Assembly: GCA_902778625.1 (NCBI GenBank) | Contig: CACYYM010000017.1 | Span: 1 to 64,000 of the forward strand | Direction: 5' to 3' | Origin: an uncultured Bacteroidales bacterium | GTDB taxonomy: Bacteria > Bacteroidota > Bacteroidia > Bacteroidales > Bacteroidaceae | DNA length: 64,000 nucleotides | Shown: piece after piece, positions 29,164 through 42,336 of the stretch | Position numbering within the stretch: the first letter of the stretch is position 1 | Layout: every line of letters begins with the position of its first letter | Notes under the pieces: generated by a model | Databases searched by the model: none | Told to the model about the DNA's origin: nothing | Seen by the model: the letters and a program-made list of their open reading frames with translations, nothing else | Made by a program: the position numbers and the translations under genes

Positions 29164-30860
29164 TACTTAACTTCTAAAAGCATTTCGTCCACATTGGCTC
29201 CTGGTGGTGTCATTGGGAGCACGTTATCTTCTTCCTTCACAGCACACTGCAAAAGGTAAGGCCCCTTTGTCTTCAACATTTCATTGATAGCAGCATCGAG
29301 GTCCTTGCGGTCGATGACTGTCCGGCAGGGAATGTTGTATCCTGCAGCAATCTTCTCGTAGTCGGGATTGAGCATCGGCGTGAAGGAGTAGCGTTTGTTG
29401 AAGAACATGTACTGCCACTGCCTTACGTTGCCGAGGAAGTTGTTGTTCAGGAGAATCATCTTGACGGGAATCTGATTCTCCATGATGGTGCCCAGTTCCT
29501 GAATGGTCATTTGGAATCCTCCGTCGCCACAGAACATGCAAACCGTTCTGTTAGGAGCGCCATAGCAAGCACCCATAGCAGCAGGAATGCCGAAGCCCAT
29601 CGTACCGCAACCTCCGCTGGTCACTATCGAACGAGGCTTCGTAAACTTGAAGTAACGGCAGCCCATCATCTGGTTCTGTCCGACATCGGTCACAAGGATG
29701 GCTTTATTCTTTGCTGCTTCGCTGACTTTGCGCACCACTTCGCCCATCAAAAGTGGACCTTTCTTGGGATTCAGGGCAGCATTGATAACCTTCGAGTATT
29801 CCTTCTCTTCGTAGGGCTTGAAGCCTGCAATCCAAGACTTGTGAGTGGCCTTGTCCACGAGTTTTGTCACGGCAGGCAAAGTCTGTTTGCAGTTGCCGAG
29901 AACCGAAAGCGTGGGCTTCACGTTCTTGCCCAATTCAGATGGATCAATCTCGAAGTGAATTATCTTCGCTTGCTTGGCGTATGTCTTCAGGTTGCCCGTC
30001 ACTCGGTCGTCGAAGCGCATACCAACAGCGATAAGTAAATCACACTGATTGGTCATCACGTTTGGCGCAAGATTGCCGTGCATACCAAGCATTCCCATGT
30101 TGAGGGGATGGTCGGAAGGAGCGGCAGAAAGGCCGAGAATGGTAGAGCCGAAAGGTATCTGAGCCTTTTCGCAAAGGGCAAGTAGCTCCTTGTTCGCTCC
30201 AGCCAATTCAACACCCTGACCGACAAGCATGAAAGGCTTCACGCTCTCGTTAATCAGCTGAGCCGCCTTCTCTATTGCACCCTCTTCGGGGTGCGGGTTG
30301 GGATTGTAGCTGCGGATGAAATCAACCTTCTGCGGAGCGTACTCAATCATTGCTGTTTGAGCATTCTTTGCGAAGTCGAGAACAACAGGACCAGGCCTTC
30401 CGCTCTTAGCAATAAAGAAAGCACGAGCCACAGCCCAAGGAATGTCCTCGGCACGTCGAATCTGGTAGTTCCACTTTGTGATAGGTTGCGTTACGCCCAC
30501 CACGTCGACCTCTTGGAAGGCATCTGTACCGAGCATTGCAGCTCCGACCTGACCGCAGATAACTACCATCGGAGTAGAGTCAATCATGGCATCTGCAACA
30601 CCAGTAATCGTATTCATCGCTCCAGGTCCACTCGTCACAATGGCACATCCCACTTTGCCACTCACTCGGGCATAACCCTGAGCAGCATGAACGGCAGCCT
30701 GTTCGTGACGAACCAAGATGTGATGCAAGGTCTTCTTGTGGTCGTAAAGAGCATCGTAGGTAGGCATGATAGCGCCTCCAGGATAGCCGAAAAGCACATC
30801 TACGCCTTCGTGCTCAAGGCATCTCATCAATGCCTCAGCACCGCTAATCTTTGTATTCAT
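29163..30860 (-). CDS. ilvB: Acetolactate synthase large (catalytic) subunit
   Basis: 565 residues. Condenses pyruvate with pyruvate or 2-ketobutyrate using thiamine diphosphate and FAD. Visible: [17 protein letters not shown], the catalytic Glu in [27 protein letters not shown], and the TPP-binding motif [15 protein letters not shown] with [14 protein letters not shown]. Its start overlaps the ilvD stop by four bases (ATGA) and its stop touches the ilvN start, so ilvD, ilvB and ilvN are tightly coupled. Confidence 0.95.
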   Translation of the reverse strand: MNTKISGAEALMRCLEHEGVDVLFGYPGGAIMPTYDALYDHKKTLHHILVRHEQAAVHAAQGYARVSGKVGCAIVTSGPGAMNTITGVADAMIDSTPMVVICGQVGAAMLGTDAFQEVDVVGVTQPITKWNYQIRRAEDIPWAVARAFFIAKSGRPGPVVLDFAKNAQTAMIEYAPQKVDFIRSYNPNPHPEEGAIEKAAQLINESVKPFMLVGQGVELAGANKELLALCEKAQIPFGSTILGLSAAPSDHPLNMGMLGMHGNLAPNVMTNQCDLLIAVGMRFDDRVTGNLKTYAKQAKIIHFEIDPSELGKNVKPTLSVLGNCKQTLPAVTKLVDKATHKSWIAGFKPYEEKEYSKVINAALNPKKGPLLMGEVVRKVSEAAKNKAILVTDVGQNQMMGCRYFKFTKPRSIVTSGGCGTMGFGIPAAMGACYGAPNRTVCMFCGDGGFQMTIQELGTIMENQIPVKMILLNNNFLGNVRQWQYMFFNKRYSFTPMLNPDYEKIAAGYNIPCRTVIDRKDLDAAINEMLKTKGPYLLQCAVKEEDNVLPMTPPGANVDEMLLEVK

Positions 30861-32653
30861 AATCTTACTCCTCCCTTATCTGCACTGCTAACGCTTTGAG
30901 CATAGTGCTGGAGTGCTTTACTTACTATTCTGTTACGGCGAAGAGGCTGTTGCGGACGAGCAGCGAGTTCTTCGTCGCTAAGTTTTACGTTGATGGAACG
31001 GCTGGGAATGTCGATGACGATGATGTCGCCGTCCTTTATCTTGCCGATGTTGCCGCCGCTTGCTGCCTCGGGACTGATGTGTCCGATGGAGAGGCCGCTT
31101 GTGCCGCCTGAGAATCGTCCGTCAGTAATGAGGGCGCACTCCTTGCCCATGTGCATCGACTTGATGTATGAAGTGGGGTAGAGCATTTCTTGCATGCCGG
31201 GACCACCTTTAGGACCTTCGTGCGTAATGACGACACAATCGCCTTTCTTAACCTTGCCGCCAAGAATGCCTTCGCAAGCGTCTTCCTGAGAGTCGAATAC
31301 AACTGCTGGACCCTCGAAGTGCCAAAGTTCAGGAGCAACGCCAGCCGTCTTCACTACGCAGCCGTCCTGAGCGATGTTTCCGAAAAGCACAGCCATTCCG
31401 CCATCCTTCATGTAAGCATGTTCGATGTCGCGAATGCAGCCGTTCTCGCGGTCTGTGTCGAGGCTTTCGAAATATGTTTCTTGCGATCCCATCACATTGC
31501 TGAACTTGCCGCCAGGAGCGCTGCTGTAAATGCGCTTTGCTTCTGGGGCGATAGTCTCGCCCGTAATGCTGTACTTCTTGATGTCTTCGCCCAGAGTTGC
31601 GCCATTCACACGCTTGCAAGAGAGGTCGAGCAGGTTGCCTTTGGCCAGTTCGCCAAGGATGCCAAGGATGCCGCCAGCGCGGTTCTCCTCTTGAATGCTG
31701 TACTTCTGCCAATTCGGAGCGAGCTTGCAGAGGAACGGCACTTTGCGACTCAGTTCGTCGATATCCTTCATCTTGAAATTGACTTCAGCTTCCTGAGCAA
31801 CTGCCAAAAGGTGGAGCACCGTGTTAGTGCTTGCTCCCATAGCGATGTCGAGCGTCATGGCGTTGAGGAAAGCCTGACGGGTTGCGATGGAACGAGGAAG
31901 AACAGATTCGTCGCCGTTCTCATAATAAGCGAGGGCATTCTTTACGATAAGTTTGGCTGCATCCTTGAAGAGTTGGATGCGGTTCTTATGCGTAGCGAGG
32001 ATACTTCCGTTTCCGGGCAAGGAGAGGCCGATGGCTTCTGTCAGCGAGTTCATCGAGTTAGCGGTAAACATGCCAGAGCATGCACCGCAACCCGGGCAAG
32101 CCATCTGCTCAACCTTTGCCAGTTCTTCATCGCTGACGGTCGGGTCTCCGCCCTTCACCATAGCAGTGATGAGGTCAGCGTTCTCTCCATTGAGTTTGTG
32201 CGATTCCATTGGGCCGCCGCTCACGAATACTGCGGGAATATTAAGCCTCATTGCAGCCATCAACATGCCAGGCGTAACTTTGTCGCAATTGGAGATGCAA
32301 ATCATAGCGTCTGCTTTGTGGGCATTTACCATGTACTCCACGGAGTCGGCGATGATGTCGCGCGAGGGCAGGGAGTAGAGCATTCCGTCGTGGCCCATTG
32401 CAATGCCGTCGTCGATGGCTATGGTGTTGAACTCAGCGGCATAACAGCCGAGAGCTTCTATCTCTGTCTTGACGATTTGTCCTATTTCGTGGAGGTGCGT
32501 ATGACCAGGCACGAACTGCGTGAAAGAGTTGACGACTGCTATGATTGGCTTGCCGAACTGTTCTCGCTTCATGCCGTTGGCTACCCAAAGCGCACGGGCT
32601 CCAGCCATACGTCTGCCTTCTGTACAGACGGAACTTCTTAATTGATGAACCAT
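30857..32653 (-). CDS. ilvD: Dihydroxy-acid dehydratase
   Basis: 598 residues. Dehydrates 2,3-dihydroxy acids to 2-keto acids in valine and isoleucine synthesis with an Fe-S cluster. Cluster and metal motifs are present: [18 protein letters not shown] and [22 protein letters not shown], then [20 protein letters not shown] near the C-terminus. It is the first gene of the ilv unit, with a promoter box about 107 bases upstream. The leader contains repeated TTAATCC heptamers but no branched-chain-rich leader peptide. Confidence 0.95.
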   Translation of the reverse strand: MVHQLRSSVCTEGRRMAGARALWVANGMKREQFGKPIIAVVNSFTQFVPGHTHLHEIGQIVKTEIEALGCYAAEFNTIAIDDGIAMGHDGMLYSLPSRDIIADSVEYMVNAHKADAMICISNCDKVTPGMLMAAMRLNIPAVFVSGGPMESHKLNGENADLITAMVKGGDPTVSDEELAKVEQMACPGCGACSGMFTANSMNSLTEAIGLSLPGNGSILATHKNRIQLFKDAAKLIVKNALAYYENGDESVLPRSIATRQAFLNAMTLDIAMGASTNTVLHLLAVAQEAEVNFKMKDIDELSRKVPFLCKLAPNWQKYSIQEENRAGGILGILGELAKGNLLDLSCKRVNGATLGEDIKKYSITGETIAPEAKRIYSSAPGGKFSNVMGSQETYFESLDTDRENGCIRDIEHAYMKDGGMAVLFGNIAQDGCVVKTAGVAPELWHFEGPAVVFDSQEDACEGILGGKVKKGDCVVITHEGPKGGPGMQEMLYPTSYIKSMHMGKECALITDGRFSGGTSGLSIGHISPEAASGGNIGKIKDGDIIVIDIPSRSINVKLSDEELAARPQQPLRRNRIVSKALQHYAQSVSSADKGGVRL

Positions 32654-32654
32654 A

Positions 32655-32692
32655 TCCTTAATCCCTAACCTTTAATCCTTAATCCTTAATCC
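32655..32692. repeat. Heptamer repeats (TTAATCC) in the ilvD leader
   Basis: About five TTAATCC-like heptamers lie directly before the ilvD start, inside the transcribed leader. They may set ribosome access; no known riboswitch fits. Confidence 0.55.
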
Positions 32693-32759
32693 ATTTGCTT
32701 GAATGCGTTCCGCACTTTATTGGGGGCGTCTCGGTGCAAAAGCATCCAAGAATTGGGTG

Positions 32760-32767
32760 CAAAGATA
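32760..32767 (-). promoter_or_regulatory. -7 promoter box (TATCTTTG, minus strand) for the ilvD operon
   Basis: CAAAGATA on the plus strand, preceded on the minus strand by an AT-rich region. It gives a leader of about 100 nt. Confidence 0.6.
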
Positions 32768-32858
32768 GCATAAAACTTTCGTTTAGCCAACAAAATGCTA
32801 CATTATTATATATTATATGCGCGAAATGACGCTTCGGTTGCATATTTACTTACAAAAA

Positions 32859-32891
32859 TCGGCAGCCACTCAAAGAAAGAATGACTGCCGA
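32859..32891 (-). terminator. Rho-independent terminator after the barrel gene
   Basis: On the minus strand TCGGCAG pairs with CTGCCGA around a purine/pyrimidine loop and runs into TTTTTGT, 24 bases past the stop of the gene at 32915. Confidence 0.8.
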
Positions 32892-32914
32892 AGTTACTGT
32901 GTGTGTCTAGCCTG

Positions 32915-33550
32915 TTAGTGTTTCTTTAAAACGTCGAACTTCAAACCTACTGTAATCTGAGCCACTCGATTCCATGTCTTCTCCTCGCTGTCCACGATGT
33001 TTGTTACGCCGAGGTTGTAGCGTGCATCAATCACGAGGAACTTGTACTCGTAGGAAAGGCCAAAGGGAATGGAGAGGTCGAACTTCTTTATGTTAATACC
33101 CAGGTCTGAGAGGTCGCCTGAGGTGTTGCTTCCGCTTGTGTAGCTGGCGTTGACGTTGATGCCGGGCTGCACACCAAATTTCAGGGCAAGACCTTTATAA
33201 AGGTAAATGTTGGCAAGGATGGGGAAGTTGACGTAGTCTGTCTTCGCAGTCATCTTCGCAGTTGAACCCCAGCCGTTGCTTATTTTTGCCTTTTCGCCTT
33301 GCTGCGAATAGATTGCACCTGCCGACAAACCGACCTTCTTGTGCACTTGATATTCCAGTTCGATGCCTGCAGCAACGCCGATACGTGGCGAAGTAGATGT
33401 CTCATACATGCTGAAAGAATTCTGAGACTCGCCGTAGTATGCGATGTTCACGCCTGCTCTTGGCTTGATGCTCAGAGTTCCGGCCTCGCGTTGTGCAAAG
33501 GCACTTGCCGTCAACATTAAGGCAAATGCCAAAAGGAAAAACTTTTTCAT
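32915..33550 (-). CDS. Outer-membrane beta-barrel protein (PorT-like fold)
   Basis: 211 residues with a signal peptide (to SAFAQ) and amphipathic strands: IKPRAGVNIAYYG, IGVAAGIELEYQVHKKVGLSAGAIYSQQG, TDYVNFPILANIYLYKGLALKFGVQPGINV, LSIPFGLSYEYKFLVIDARYNLGVTNI, ITVGLKFDVLKK. This matches the outer-membrane protein beta-barrel (OMP_b-brl_2) family, which is common in Bacteroidetes and mostly uncharacterised. It is monocistronic, with a promoter box 32 bases upstream and a terminator behind it. Confidence 0.82.
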   Translation of the reverse strand: MKKFFLLAFALMLTASAFAQREAGTLSIKPRAGVNIAYYGESQNSFSMYETSTSPRIGVAAGIELEYQVHKKVGLSAGAIYSQQGEKAKISNGWGSTAKMTAKTDYVNFPILANIYLYKGLALKFGVQPGINVNASYTSGSNTSGDLSDLGINIKKFDLSIPFGLSYEYKFLVIDARYNLGVTNIVDSEEKTWNRVAQITVGLKFDVLKKH

Positions 33551-33582
33551 TGACTTTGTTTTATGTGTTAGTAATAATGATG

Positions 33583-33590
33583 CAAAGATA
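33583..33590 (-). promoter_or_regulatory. -7 promoter box (TATCTTTG, minus strand) for the barrel gene
   Basis: CAAAGATA on the plus strand, 32 bases before the ATG at 33550. Confidence 0.65.
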
Positions 33591-33736
33591 CGAAGATTAA
33601 TTCAAAATGCAATTTTTCTCCTTAAAAACTTCGCCTCTTTTCTTATATAACGCAGATTACCTTGTTTTGTAACACACTTACTACGAAAATGTTTTTTCTT
33701 GAGTGCTATTTGCAACTTAAGAGTTAGCAATCACGG

Positions 33737-33835
33737 CACGTTAAGTTTTCCAACACGACACGTTAAGTTCTCCAACTCGACACGTTAAGTTCTCCAACTC
33801 GGCACGTTAAGTTTTCCAACACGGCACGTTAAGTT
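33737..33835. repeat. 22-bp tandem array, locus 5 (four units plus a half)
   Basis: Units at 33737-33758, 33759-33780, 33781-33802 and 33803-33824 all begin CACGTTAAGTT, with a half unit to 33835. It lies in a 439-base gap that otherwise holds the barrel-gene promoter, an AT-rich stretch with no gene visible, and the terminator of the oxidoreductase gene. Confidence 0.92.
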
Positions 33836-33921
33836 AAAAACGCCTGCAAGTAAAGACTCACGGGGAATTTCGTCACACAAGGGCAAGCAGTCTTGAGATA
33901 ATAAGACAGCAAGTAAAAACA

Positions 33922-33951
33922 AAGCAGGGGCGCAATTGTGCGTCCCTGCTT
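33922..33951 (-). terminator. Rho-independent terminator after the pyruvate oxidoreductase gene
   Basis: AAGCAGGGGCGCA pairs with TGCGTCCCTGCTT around a four-base loop; on the minus strand the stem is followed by TGTTTTT. It lies 39 bases past the stop at 33990. Confidence 0.88.
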
Positions 33952-33989
33952 CCTTTGTTATCTGAGTATTTGGATTACTCTGATTATGC

Positions 33990-37551
<3,562 letters not shown>

Positions 37552-37589
37552 AGTGTTTTTATAATTCTGTTACCTTAATTTTCTTTTTG

Positions 37590-38771
37590 TTAATAGAGGA
37601 AGCCGTACATCCACAAGGGAATCTCCTGTTCCAGTCCTTCTTTCACGCCGGCGAGGGCATAGAGGACGTCGGTGTTCTTGCGCTTCGGTTGCTCCAGGCA
37701 GATACGGAACCTCATGTTCTTGTCGACCACGAAGGTGCAGCTGCGGTCGCCCTTCTGCACTTGATGACGGCCCCAAAGGGCGTTCTGGAAGAAGGTTTCC
37801 ATTATCATCTGTTCGTCGTTGAAGTCGGGCATCATTGCGTAGATGAGGTTCGTGTTGTGCAGGAGGATGCTTGCGGGCTTTTTGGGGAAGTCTTCGCCTG
37901 GGCGATAGAGCATGTTGAGCAGTCGGGCGTCGCTGAGATACTTAATGTAGTTCACCACGGTTGCACGGCTGGTCTGCAGGTCCTGAGCGAGTTGGCTAAC
38001 GTTGGGAGCTCCGTAGTCGCCAGTGGCAAGCAGATAGAGCAGCTTCTTAATCTTTGCGAGATACTTCAGGTCGATTTGCTTGATGAGCAGGATGTCCACC
38101 TCGATCATCATATTGATGGCCTTCAGCAGGTTCTCGATGAAGCTTGCCTTCTCGAGGAAGAAGGGATAGTAGCCGTGGTGGAGGTAGTCGTTGAAGTAGT
38201 CGAGCGGATTGACTTGTGCCAGCACCTCTTCTGCGATGTGTTCGTGGCGGTTCTGAATCTCGCGGATGGTGTAGGGACGGAAGTTCGTTCCTGCCCTGAG
38301 GTTCAGATATTCGCGGAAAGAGAAGCCGCGCAGGTTGTAGCTGGCGCAAATGCCGTTCAGCTCGGGGTTCTCTTCTTTCAGGCGCATCACGCTGGAGCCG
38401 GCAAACACTACTTTCAGGTGCGGGCAGCGGTCGTAGATGAGGCGCAGGTCGCGGCTCCATTCAGGGTACTTGAAGACCTGATCGATGAGGAGGACTTTGC
38501 CGCCGTCTGCCATGAATTCCTGAGCGAACTGGAAGAGTGTCTTGCCTTGGAAGTAGAAATTGTTCATGTTGATGTAGAGGCACCTGCGGTCTCTGGGGCC
38601 GAAGTTCTCTTTGGCATACTGAAGCAGGAAAGTTGTCCTGCCGACGCCACGGCTTCCCTTGATGCCGATAAGTCGTTTGTGCCAGTCAATTTCATCCATC
38701 AAGGCGCGTCTGATGGGCGCTTGTGTGCGTTCCACCAGATACTGATGCATTCTGTAGAAAGAATCGAACAT
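37590..38771 (-). CDS. AAA_14-type ATPase-like protein with altered Walker A and B residues
   Basis: 393 residues. The fold order fits AAA_14/DUF4143 proteins: a P-loop near 39-47, a Walker B strand near residue 93, sensor-like VVFAGSS, GFSFREYL, and a C-terminal winged-helix region (SQLAQDLQTSRATVVNYIKYL...LLNML) then DUF4143-like sequence. The P-loop is GSRGVGRTT, with Arg where Lys normally binds the phosphates, and Walker B reads LLIDQV with Gln for the catalytic Glu. Both changes together suggest poor or no ATP hydrolysis. Relatives in Bacteroidetes are common and unassigned. It is followed 38 bases on by the pyruvate oxidoreductase gene. Confidence 0.82.
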   Translation of the reverse strand: MFDSFYRMHQYLVERTQAPIRRALMDEIDWHKRLIGIKGSRGVGRTTFLLQYAKENFGPRDRRCLYINMNNFYFQGKTLFQFAQEFMADGGKVLLIDQVFKYPEWSRDLRLIYDRCPHLKVVFAGSSVMRLKEENPELNGICASYNLRGFSFREYLNLRAGTNFRPYTIREIQNRHEHIAEEVLAQVNPLDYFNDYLHHGYYPFFLEKASFIENLLKAINMMIEVDILLIKQIDLKYLAKIKKLLYLLATGDYGAPNVSQLAQDLQTSRATVVNYIKYLSDARLLNMLYRPGEDFPKKPASILLHNTNLIYAMMPDFNDEQMIMETFFQNALWGRHQVQKGDRSCTFVVDKNMRFRICLEQPKRKNTDVLYALAGVKEGLEQEIPLWMYGFLY

Positions 38772-38798
38772 AATATAAAAATAGTATTATTTGCGCTG

Positions 38799-38806
38799 CA
38801 AAGTTA
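38799..38806 (-). promoter_or_regulatory. -7 promoter box (TAACTTTG, minus strand) for the AAA gene
   Basis: CAAAGTTA on the plus strand, 27 bases before the ATG. It may also drive the oxidoreductase gene. Confidence 0.6.
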
Positions 38807-39048
38807 TAAAAAACTTTCCAAATTGCAAAGTGTAGATAGCAAAAAGTGCGTTTTTTGATAAAAAAAGTAGCACATTAAAAAGAGAGGCTGAATGATCAGG
38901 TGTTCAAAATAAGCCGTCAAATGTAAAGAATTTGGAGAGAATGTTTGGAAAAATCTCTTTTTCCTCGAAGCGAAACGGCAAGTTTTTCGCACCCAAAATC
39001 AGTCTGAAAAAGACGATTTCCAACGGATTGGTACACAGATGTTTACAA
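38807..39048. other. AT-rich intergenic stretch with no recognisable gene
   Basis: No ORF with a credible start, no tRNA and no clear hairpin. Several GAAAA/TTTTC runs are present. It leads into the 22-bp array at 39.05 kb. Confidence 0.5.
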
Positions 39049-39182
39049 CGTGGTGTTGGAAAAATCAAAACGTCGCCTGCGGAATTTGTTATTTCCGCGT
39101 GCGGCGATGGCGATTTCCGCGTGCGGAGATTTTGATTTCCGCGTGCGGAATTTGCCGATTCTGGCAGCGAAGATTTCTTTTC
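39049..39182. repeat. 22-bp tandem array, locus 6 (CCGCGTGCGG type)
   Basis: Clear units at 39073-39094, 39095-39116, 39117-39138 and 39139-39160, the last three beginning CCGCGTGCGG. A related unit with a CGTGGTGTTGG opening precedes (39049-39070) and a decayed one follows (39161-39182). The core CCG-CGTG-CGG is an inverted repeat. It lies downstream of mtgA, in the 490-base gap before the AAA gene. Confidence 0.88.
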
Positions 39183-39261
39183 CTGCTTGCCGGAATTTGA
39201 AAGATGTCAAGAATTATCTTAAAATTCCGACTGCCTTTTGGCGTCGCGTTGAATTTCGGCT

Positions 39262-39951
39262 TTAATCTTTCTTTCTTGGGAATACGTCGATGTGGCGCAT
39301 CTGCGTCATGATGGCGGTCTGCCGCTTAAGCATGTAGGCAGAAGGGTCTTTGCTGCTGAACTTCAATGGGTTGGGCAGTGTGGCAGCGATGAGAGCGCAG
39401 TTGGGGCGCGTCAGGGTGATTGCCCGTCTTCCGAAATGCTGTTGGGCAACTGCTTCGGCGCCATAAATGCCGTCGCCCATCTCGATGCTGTTGAGATAGA
39501 CTTCCATGATGCGCTCTTTGCCCCAAAGGAGCTCGATGAGGACGGTGAAATACGCCTCCAGCCCCTTGCGAAGCCAACTCACTTTGGGCCAGAGAAAGAC
39601 GTTCTTGGCGGTTTGTTGCGAGATAGTGCTGCCGCCACGGAAGCGCTTGCCGGAACGGCGTTCCTCGAGGGTTTTGTTGATTTCGATGAAGTCGAAGCCA
39701 TTGTGGTCCAGAAAGCGCTGGTCCTCGCTTGCCATCACGGCCACAGGCATGTAAATGCTCATCGAGTCGAGCGGCACCCAGTGGTGTTTGAGCCGAAGCT
39801 GTTCGCCGCGACTGACTTGCTGGGCGCAACGAATCACCATAAGCGGCGTCACATAGACGGGACACCACCTATAGATTAAAACAGCGAGGATTGTGCTCCC
39901 AAAGAACAGGAGCACAATCCATCGCAAGAGTTGTTGTAGTTTTCGGAGCAC
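39262..39951 (-). CDS. mtgA: Monofunctional peptidoglycan glycosyltransferase
   Basis: 229 residues with one N-terminal membrane segment (IVLLFFGSTILAVLIYRW). GT51 motifs: MASEDQRFLDHNGFDF with the catalytic Glu, RGGSTISQQTAKNVFLW, and KGLEAYFTVLIELLWGKERIMEVYLNSIEMGDGIYGAEAVAQQHFG. No transpeptidase domain follows, so this is the monofunctional type that polymerises lipid II at the inner membrane. It begins 3 bases after the stop of an OmpA-type lipoprotein gene, so the two envelope genes are co-transcribed. Confidence 0.94.
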   Translation of the reverse strand: MLRKLQQLLRWIVLLFFGSTILAVLIYRWCPVYVTPLMVIRCAQQVSRGEQLRLKHHWVPLDSMSIYMPVAVMASEDQRFLDHNGFDFIEINKTLEERRSGKRFRGGSTISQQTAKNVFLWPKVSWLRKGLEAYFTVLIELLWGKERIMEVYLNSIEMGDGIYGAEAVAQQHFGRRAITLTRPNCALIAATLPNPLKFSSKDPSAYMLKRQTAIMTQMRHIDVFPRKKD

Positions 39952-39954
39952 GCT

Positions 39955-40695
39955 TTACTGCAGTGTACCAGCGTTAGCAGCATCAATCATAGCCTGGCTT
40001 GCATACAGATAAACCTCCACGCGGCGGTTCTGCTGCTTGCCTGCGGCTGTGCTGTTGTCGGCTACGGGATTGCTCTCGCCCAGACCAACGACTTCCTTAA
40101 TCTGGTTGGCAGCTGCGCCGTGCTTCTTGAGGAAGCTGCTAACGGCTTCTGCGCGCTGTTCAGACAGCTTCTGGTTGGCAGCTACGCTCTGCTCTGCAGT
40201 CTTGCCCTTCCAGGGGTCGTTGTCGGTGTAACCAACGATGCCGACGTTCATGTCAGCGTTGGGACCGAGGACGTTGGTAGCGAACTGTGTGAGAGAGCTC
40301 TGTGCAGCTGCATTGAGGACAGACTTGCCACTCTGGAACAGGATGCCGCTGTCGAAGGTAACCTTCACAGCCTGGTAGCCGTTGTTGTCCACAGCGTCTG
40401 AAACCTGAGCGTTTGCGATAGCTTCAGCTTCCTTCTTCGCCTTGTCCATCTTCTTACCGATGAGCACACCAGCTGTTGTGCCACCTGCTGCACCTACGCC
40501 AGCACCAATTGCAGCGCCCATCTTGGCACCGCTGGAGCCGTTAATCAGAGCACCGATTGCTGCACCAAGGCCAGCACCAAGTGCACCACCACCAGCACCG
40601 CCGATGAGGCCGCCCTTGGTCGTGTTGTTCATGTTACAGCCAGAGAGCAGCAAAGCCATTGCCAATGCTCCCCAAAGAATCTTCTTTGCTTTCAT
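39955..40695 (-). CDS. OmpA-family lipoprotein with glycine-zipper segment
   Basis: 246 residues. Lipoprotein signal (LLLSGC, Cys 20), then a long glycine-zipper (GGLIGGAGGGALGAGLGAAIGAL...GAGVGAAGGTTAGVLIG, about 28-82) able to insert into or pack on membranes. It ends in an OmpA C-terminal peptidoglycan-binding domain: VTFDSGILFQSGKSVLN, VGIVGYTDND, LSEQRAEAVSSFL and QNRRVEVYL. This resembles YiaD-type proteins. It would link the outer membrane to the cell wall, which fits its operon with mtgA. Confidence 0.92.
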   Translation of the reverse strand: MKAKKILWGALAMALLLSGCNMNNTTKGGLIGGAGGGALGAGLGAAIGALINGSSGAKMGAAIGAGVGAAGGTTAGVLIGKKMDKAKKEAEAIANAQVSDAVDNNGYQAVKVTFDSGILFQSGKSVLNAAAQSSLTQFATNVLGPNADMNVGIVGYTDNDPWKGKTAEQSVAANQKLSEQRAEAVSSFLKKHGAAANQIKEVVGLGESNPVADNSTAAGKQQNRRVEVYLYASQAMIDAANAGTLQ

Positions 40696-40743
40696 TGTAG
40701 TTTGTATTTAGTTAAACAATAAAATTTGAACCTTTTTCTTTTG

Positions 40744-40751
40744 CAAAGATA
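40744..40751 (-). promoter_or_regulatory. -7 promoter box (TATCTTTG, minus strand) for the OmpA-mtgA operon
   Basis: CAAAGATA on the plus strand, 48 bases before the ATG at 40695. Confidence 0.65.
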
Positions 40752-40759
40752 CGACATTA

Positions 40760-40791
40760 ATTCAAAATTCAAAATTCAAAATTCAAAATTA
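40760..40791. repeat. Simple repeat (AATTCAAA units) between divergent promoters
   Basis: Four 8-base units of AATTCAAA lie between the OmpA and proS promoter boxes. The same unit is found inside a coding linker at 2281-2309. Confidence 0.8.
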
Positions 40792-40815
40792 TTTGCCTGC
40801 GTGCTATTTTTTTTG

Positions 40816-40823
40816 TACTTTTG
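40816..40823 (+). promoter_or_regulatory. -7 promoter box (TACTTTTG) for proS
   Basis: TACTTTTG followed by CACC, 31 bases before the proS ATG at 40855. Confidence 0.65.
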
Positions 40824-40854
40824 CACCCGAAATTAACAAATATCCTATAAAGAA

Positions 40855-42336
40855 ATGGCAAAAGAATTGGATTTCCTCACAAAACGCAGCGAGGACTATA
40901 GCAAATGGTACAACGAACTGGTGGTTAAGGCCGACCTGGCGGAGCAGAGCGACGTTCGCGGCTGCATGGTCATCAAGCCTTATGGTTACGCAATATGGGA
41001 GAAGATGCAGCGCACGCTCGACGATATGTTCAAGGAGACTGGCGTGCAGAATGCTTACTTCCCACTGCTCATCCCCAAGAGCTTCCTCTCGAAAGAAGCC
41101 GAGCACGTGGAGGGCTTTGCAAAGGAATGTGCTGTGGTGACGCATTATCGCCTTAAGACAAATGATACCCACGACGGCGTGGTCGTTGACCCGGCTGCCC
41201 GTCTGGAAGAAGAACTCATCATACGTCCCACGTCCGAGACAATCATCTGGAACACTTTCAAGAACTGGATTCACTCTTATCGCGACCTGCCGTTGCTGGT
41301 TAACCAGTGGTGCAACGTCATGCGCTGGGAGATGAGGACACGTCTGTTCCTGCGCACCAGTGAGTTCCTTTGGCAGGAAGGTCACACCGCTCATGCCACA
41401 AGAGAAGAGGCAGAGCAGCGTGCCCAGCAGATGCTCAAGGTCTATGCAAAGTTCGCTGAGGAATACATGGCAGTGCCTGTGGTTCAGGGCGTCAAGAGCG
41501 AGACGGAACGTTTTGCCGGTGCGCTCGACACTTATACAATTGAGGCAATGATGCAGGACGGCAAAGCTTTGCAGAGCGGCACCAGTCACTTCCTCGGCCA
41601 GAACTTCGGCAAGGCATTCGAGGTGCAGTTCCTCAACAAGGAGAACAAGCCCGAATACGCTTGGGCAACTTCTTGGGGCGTAAGTACACGACTTATGGGT
41701 GCGCTCATTATGACGCACAGCGACGACAACGGCCTCGTGCTGCCTCCCGCTTTGGCACCCATCCAGGTGGTCATCATCCCCATTGGCGGCAAGCCAGAAC
41801 AGGTGGCAGCCGTCGATGCAGCCGTCGCTCCCGTTATCGACGAGCTCAAGAAGATGGGCATCAGCGTGAAGTACGACAATGCCGACAACAAGCGTCCGGG
41901 CTTCAAGTTCGCAGACTACGAGCTGAAGGGCGTTCCCGTTCGTCTTGTGCTTGGCGCAAGAGACTTGGAGAACGGCACAGTTGAGGTAATGCGTCGCGAC
42001 ACTTTGGAGAAAGAGACACTTCCCTTCGAAGGCATTGCAGAGCACGTTAAGGACTTGCTCGACGACATCCAGAAGAACATCTTCACGAAGGCCAAGACCT
42101 TCCGCGACGCTCATATCTACGAGTGCGACAACTACGAGGAATTCAAGGAACGCGTCAAGGACGGCGGCTTCTTCCTCTGTCATTGGGACGGCACAGCCGA
42201 GACGGAAGCCAAGATCAAGGAAGAGACGCAGGCAACCATCCGTTGCGTCCCCTTCGGCTTCGAGCAGACGCCAGGCGTGGATATGGTAACAGGCAAACCA
42301 AGCAAGGCACGTGTCCTCATCGCAAGAAGCTACTAA
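40855..42336 (+). CDS. proS: Prolyl-tRNA synthetase (short, archaeal/eukaryotic-like type)
   Basis: 493 residues. Charges tRNA-Pro. Class II motifs: the motif 1 region ([17 protein letters not shown]), motif 2 ([24 protein letters not shown]), and motif 3 late in the catalytic core ([28 protein letters not shown]). [14 protein letters not shown] is typical of this family. The anticodon-binding and C-terminal zinc-like domains follow ([19 protein letters not shown]). It lacks the editing insertion of the E. coli type, as is usual for Bacteroidetes. The last 26 bases overlap the likely GTG start of the MFS gene. Confidence 0.95.
   Translation: MAKELDFLTKRSEDYSKWYNELVVKADLAEQSDVRGCMVIKPYGYAIWEKMQRTLDDMFKETGVQNAYFPLLIPKSFLSKEAEHVEGFAKECAVVTHYRLKTNDTHDGVVVDPAARLEEELIIRPTSETIIWNTFKNWIHSYRDLPLLVNQWCNVMRWEMRTRLFLRTSEFLWQEGHTAHATREEAEQRAQQMLKVYAKFAEEYMAVPVVQGVKSETERFAGALDTYTIEAMMQDGKALQSGTSHFLGQNFGKAFEVQFLNKENKPEYAWATSWGVSTRLMGALIMTHSDDNGLVLPPALAPIQVVIIPIGGKPEQVAAVDAAVAPVIDELKKMGISVKYDNADNKRPGFKFADYELKGVPVRLVLGARDLENGTVEVMRRDTLEKETLPFEGIAEHVKDLLDDIQKNIFTKAKTFRDAHIYECDNYEEFKERVKDGGFFLCHWDGTAETEAKIKEETQATIRCVPFGFEQTPGVDMVTGKPSKARVLIARSY

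Noticed and set aside
31190..32641. Long open frame antisense to ilvD
   Set aside because: A shadow of a high-GC coding strand; no start context and no recognisable domain.
32690..32760. Leader peptide or attenuator before ilvD
   Set aside because: A 20-codon frame exists but is not rich in Val, Leu or Ile and no terminator/antiterminator pair is visible.
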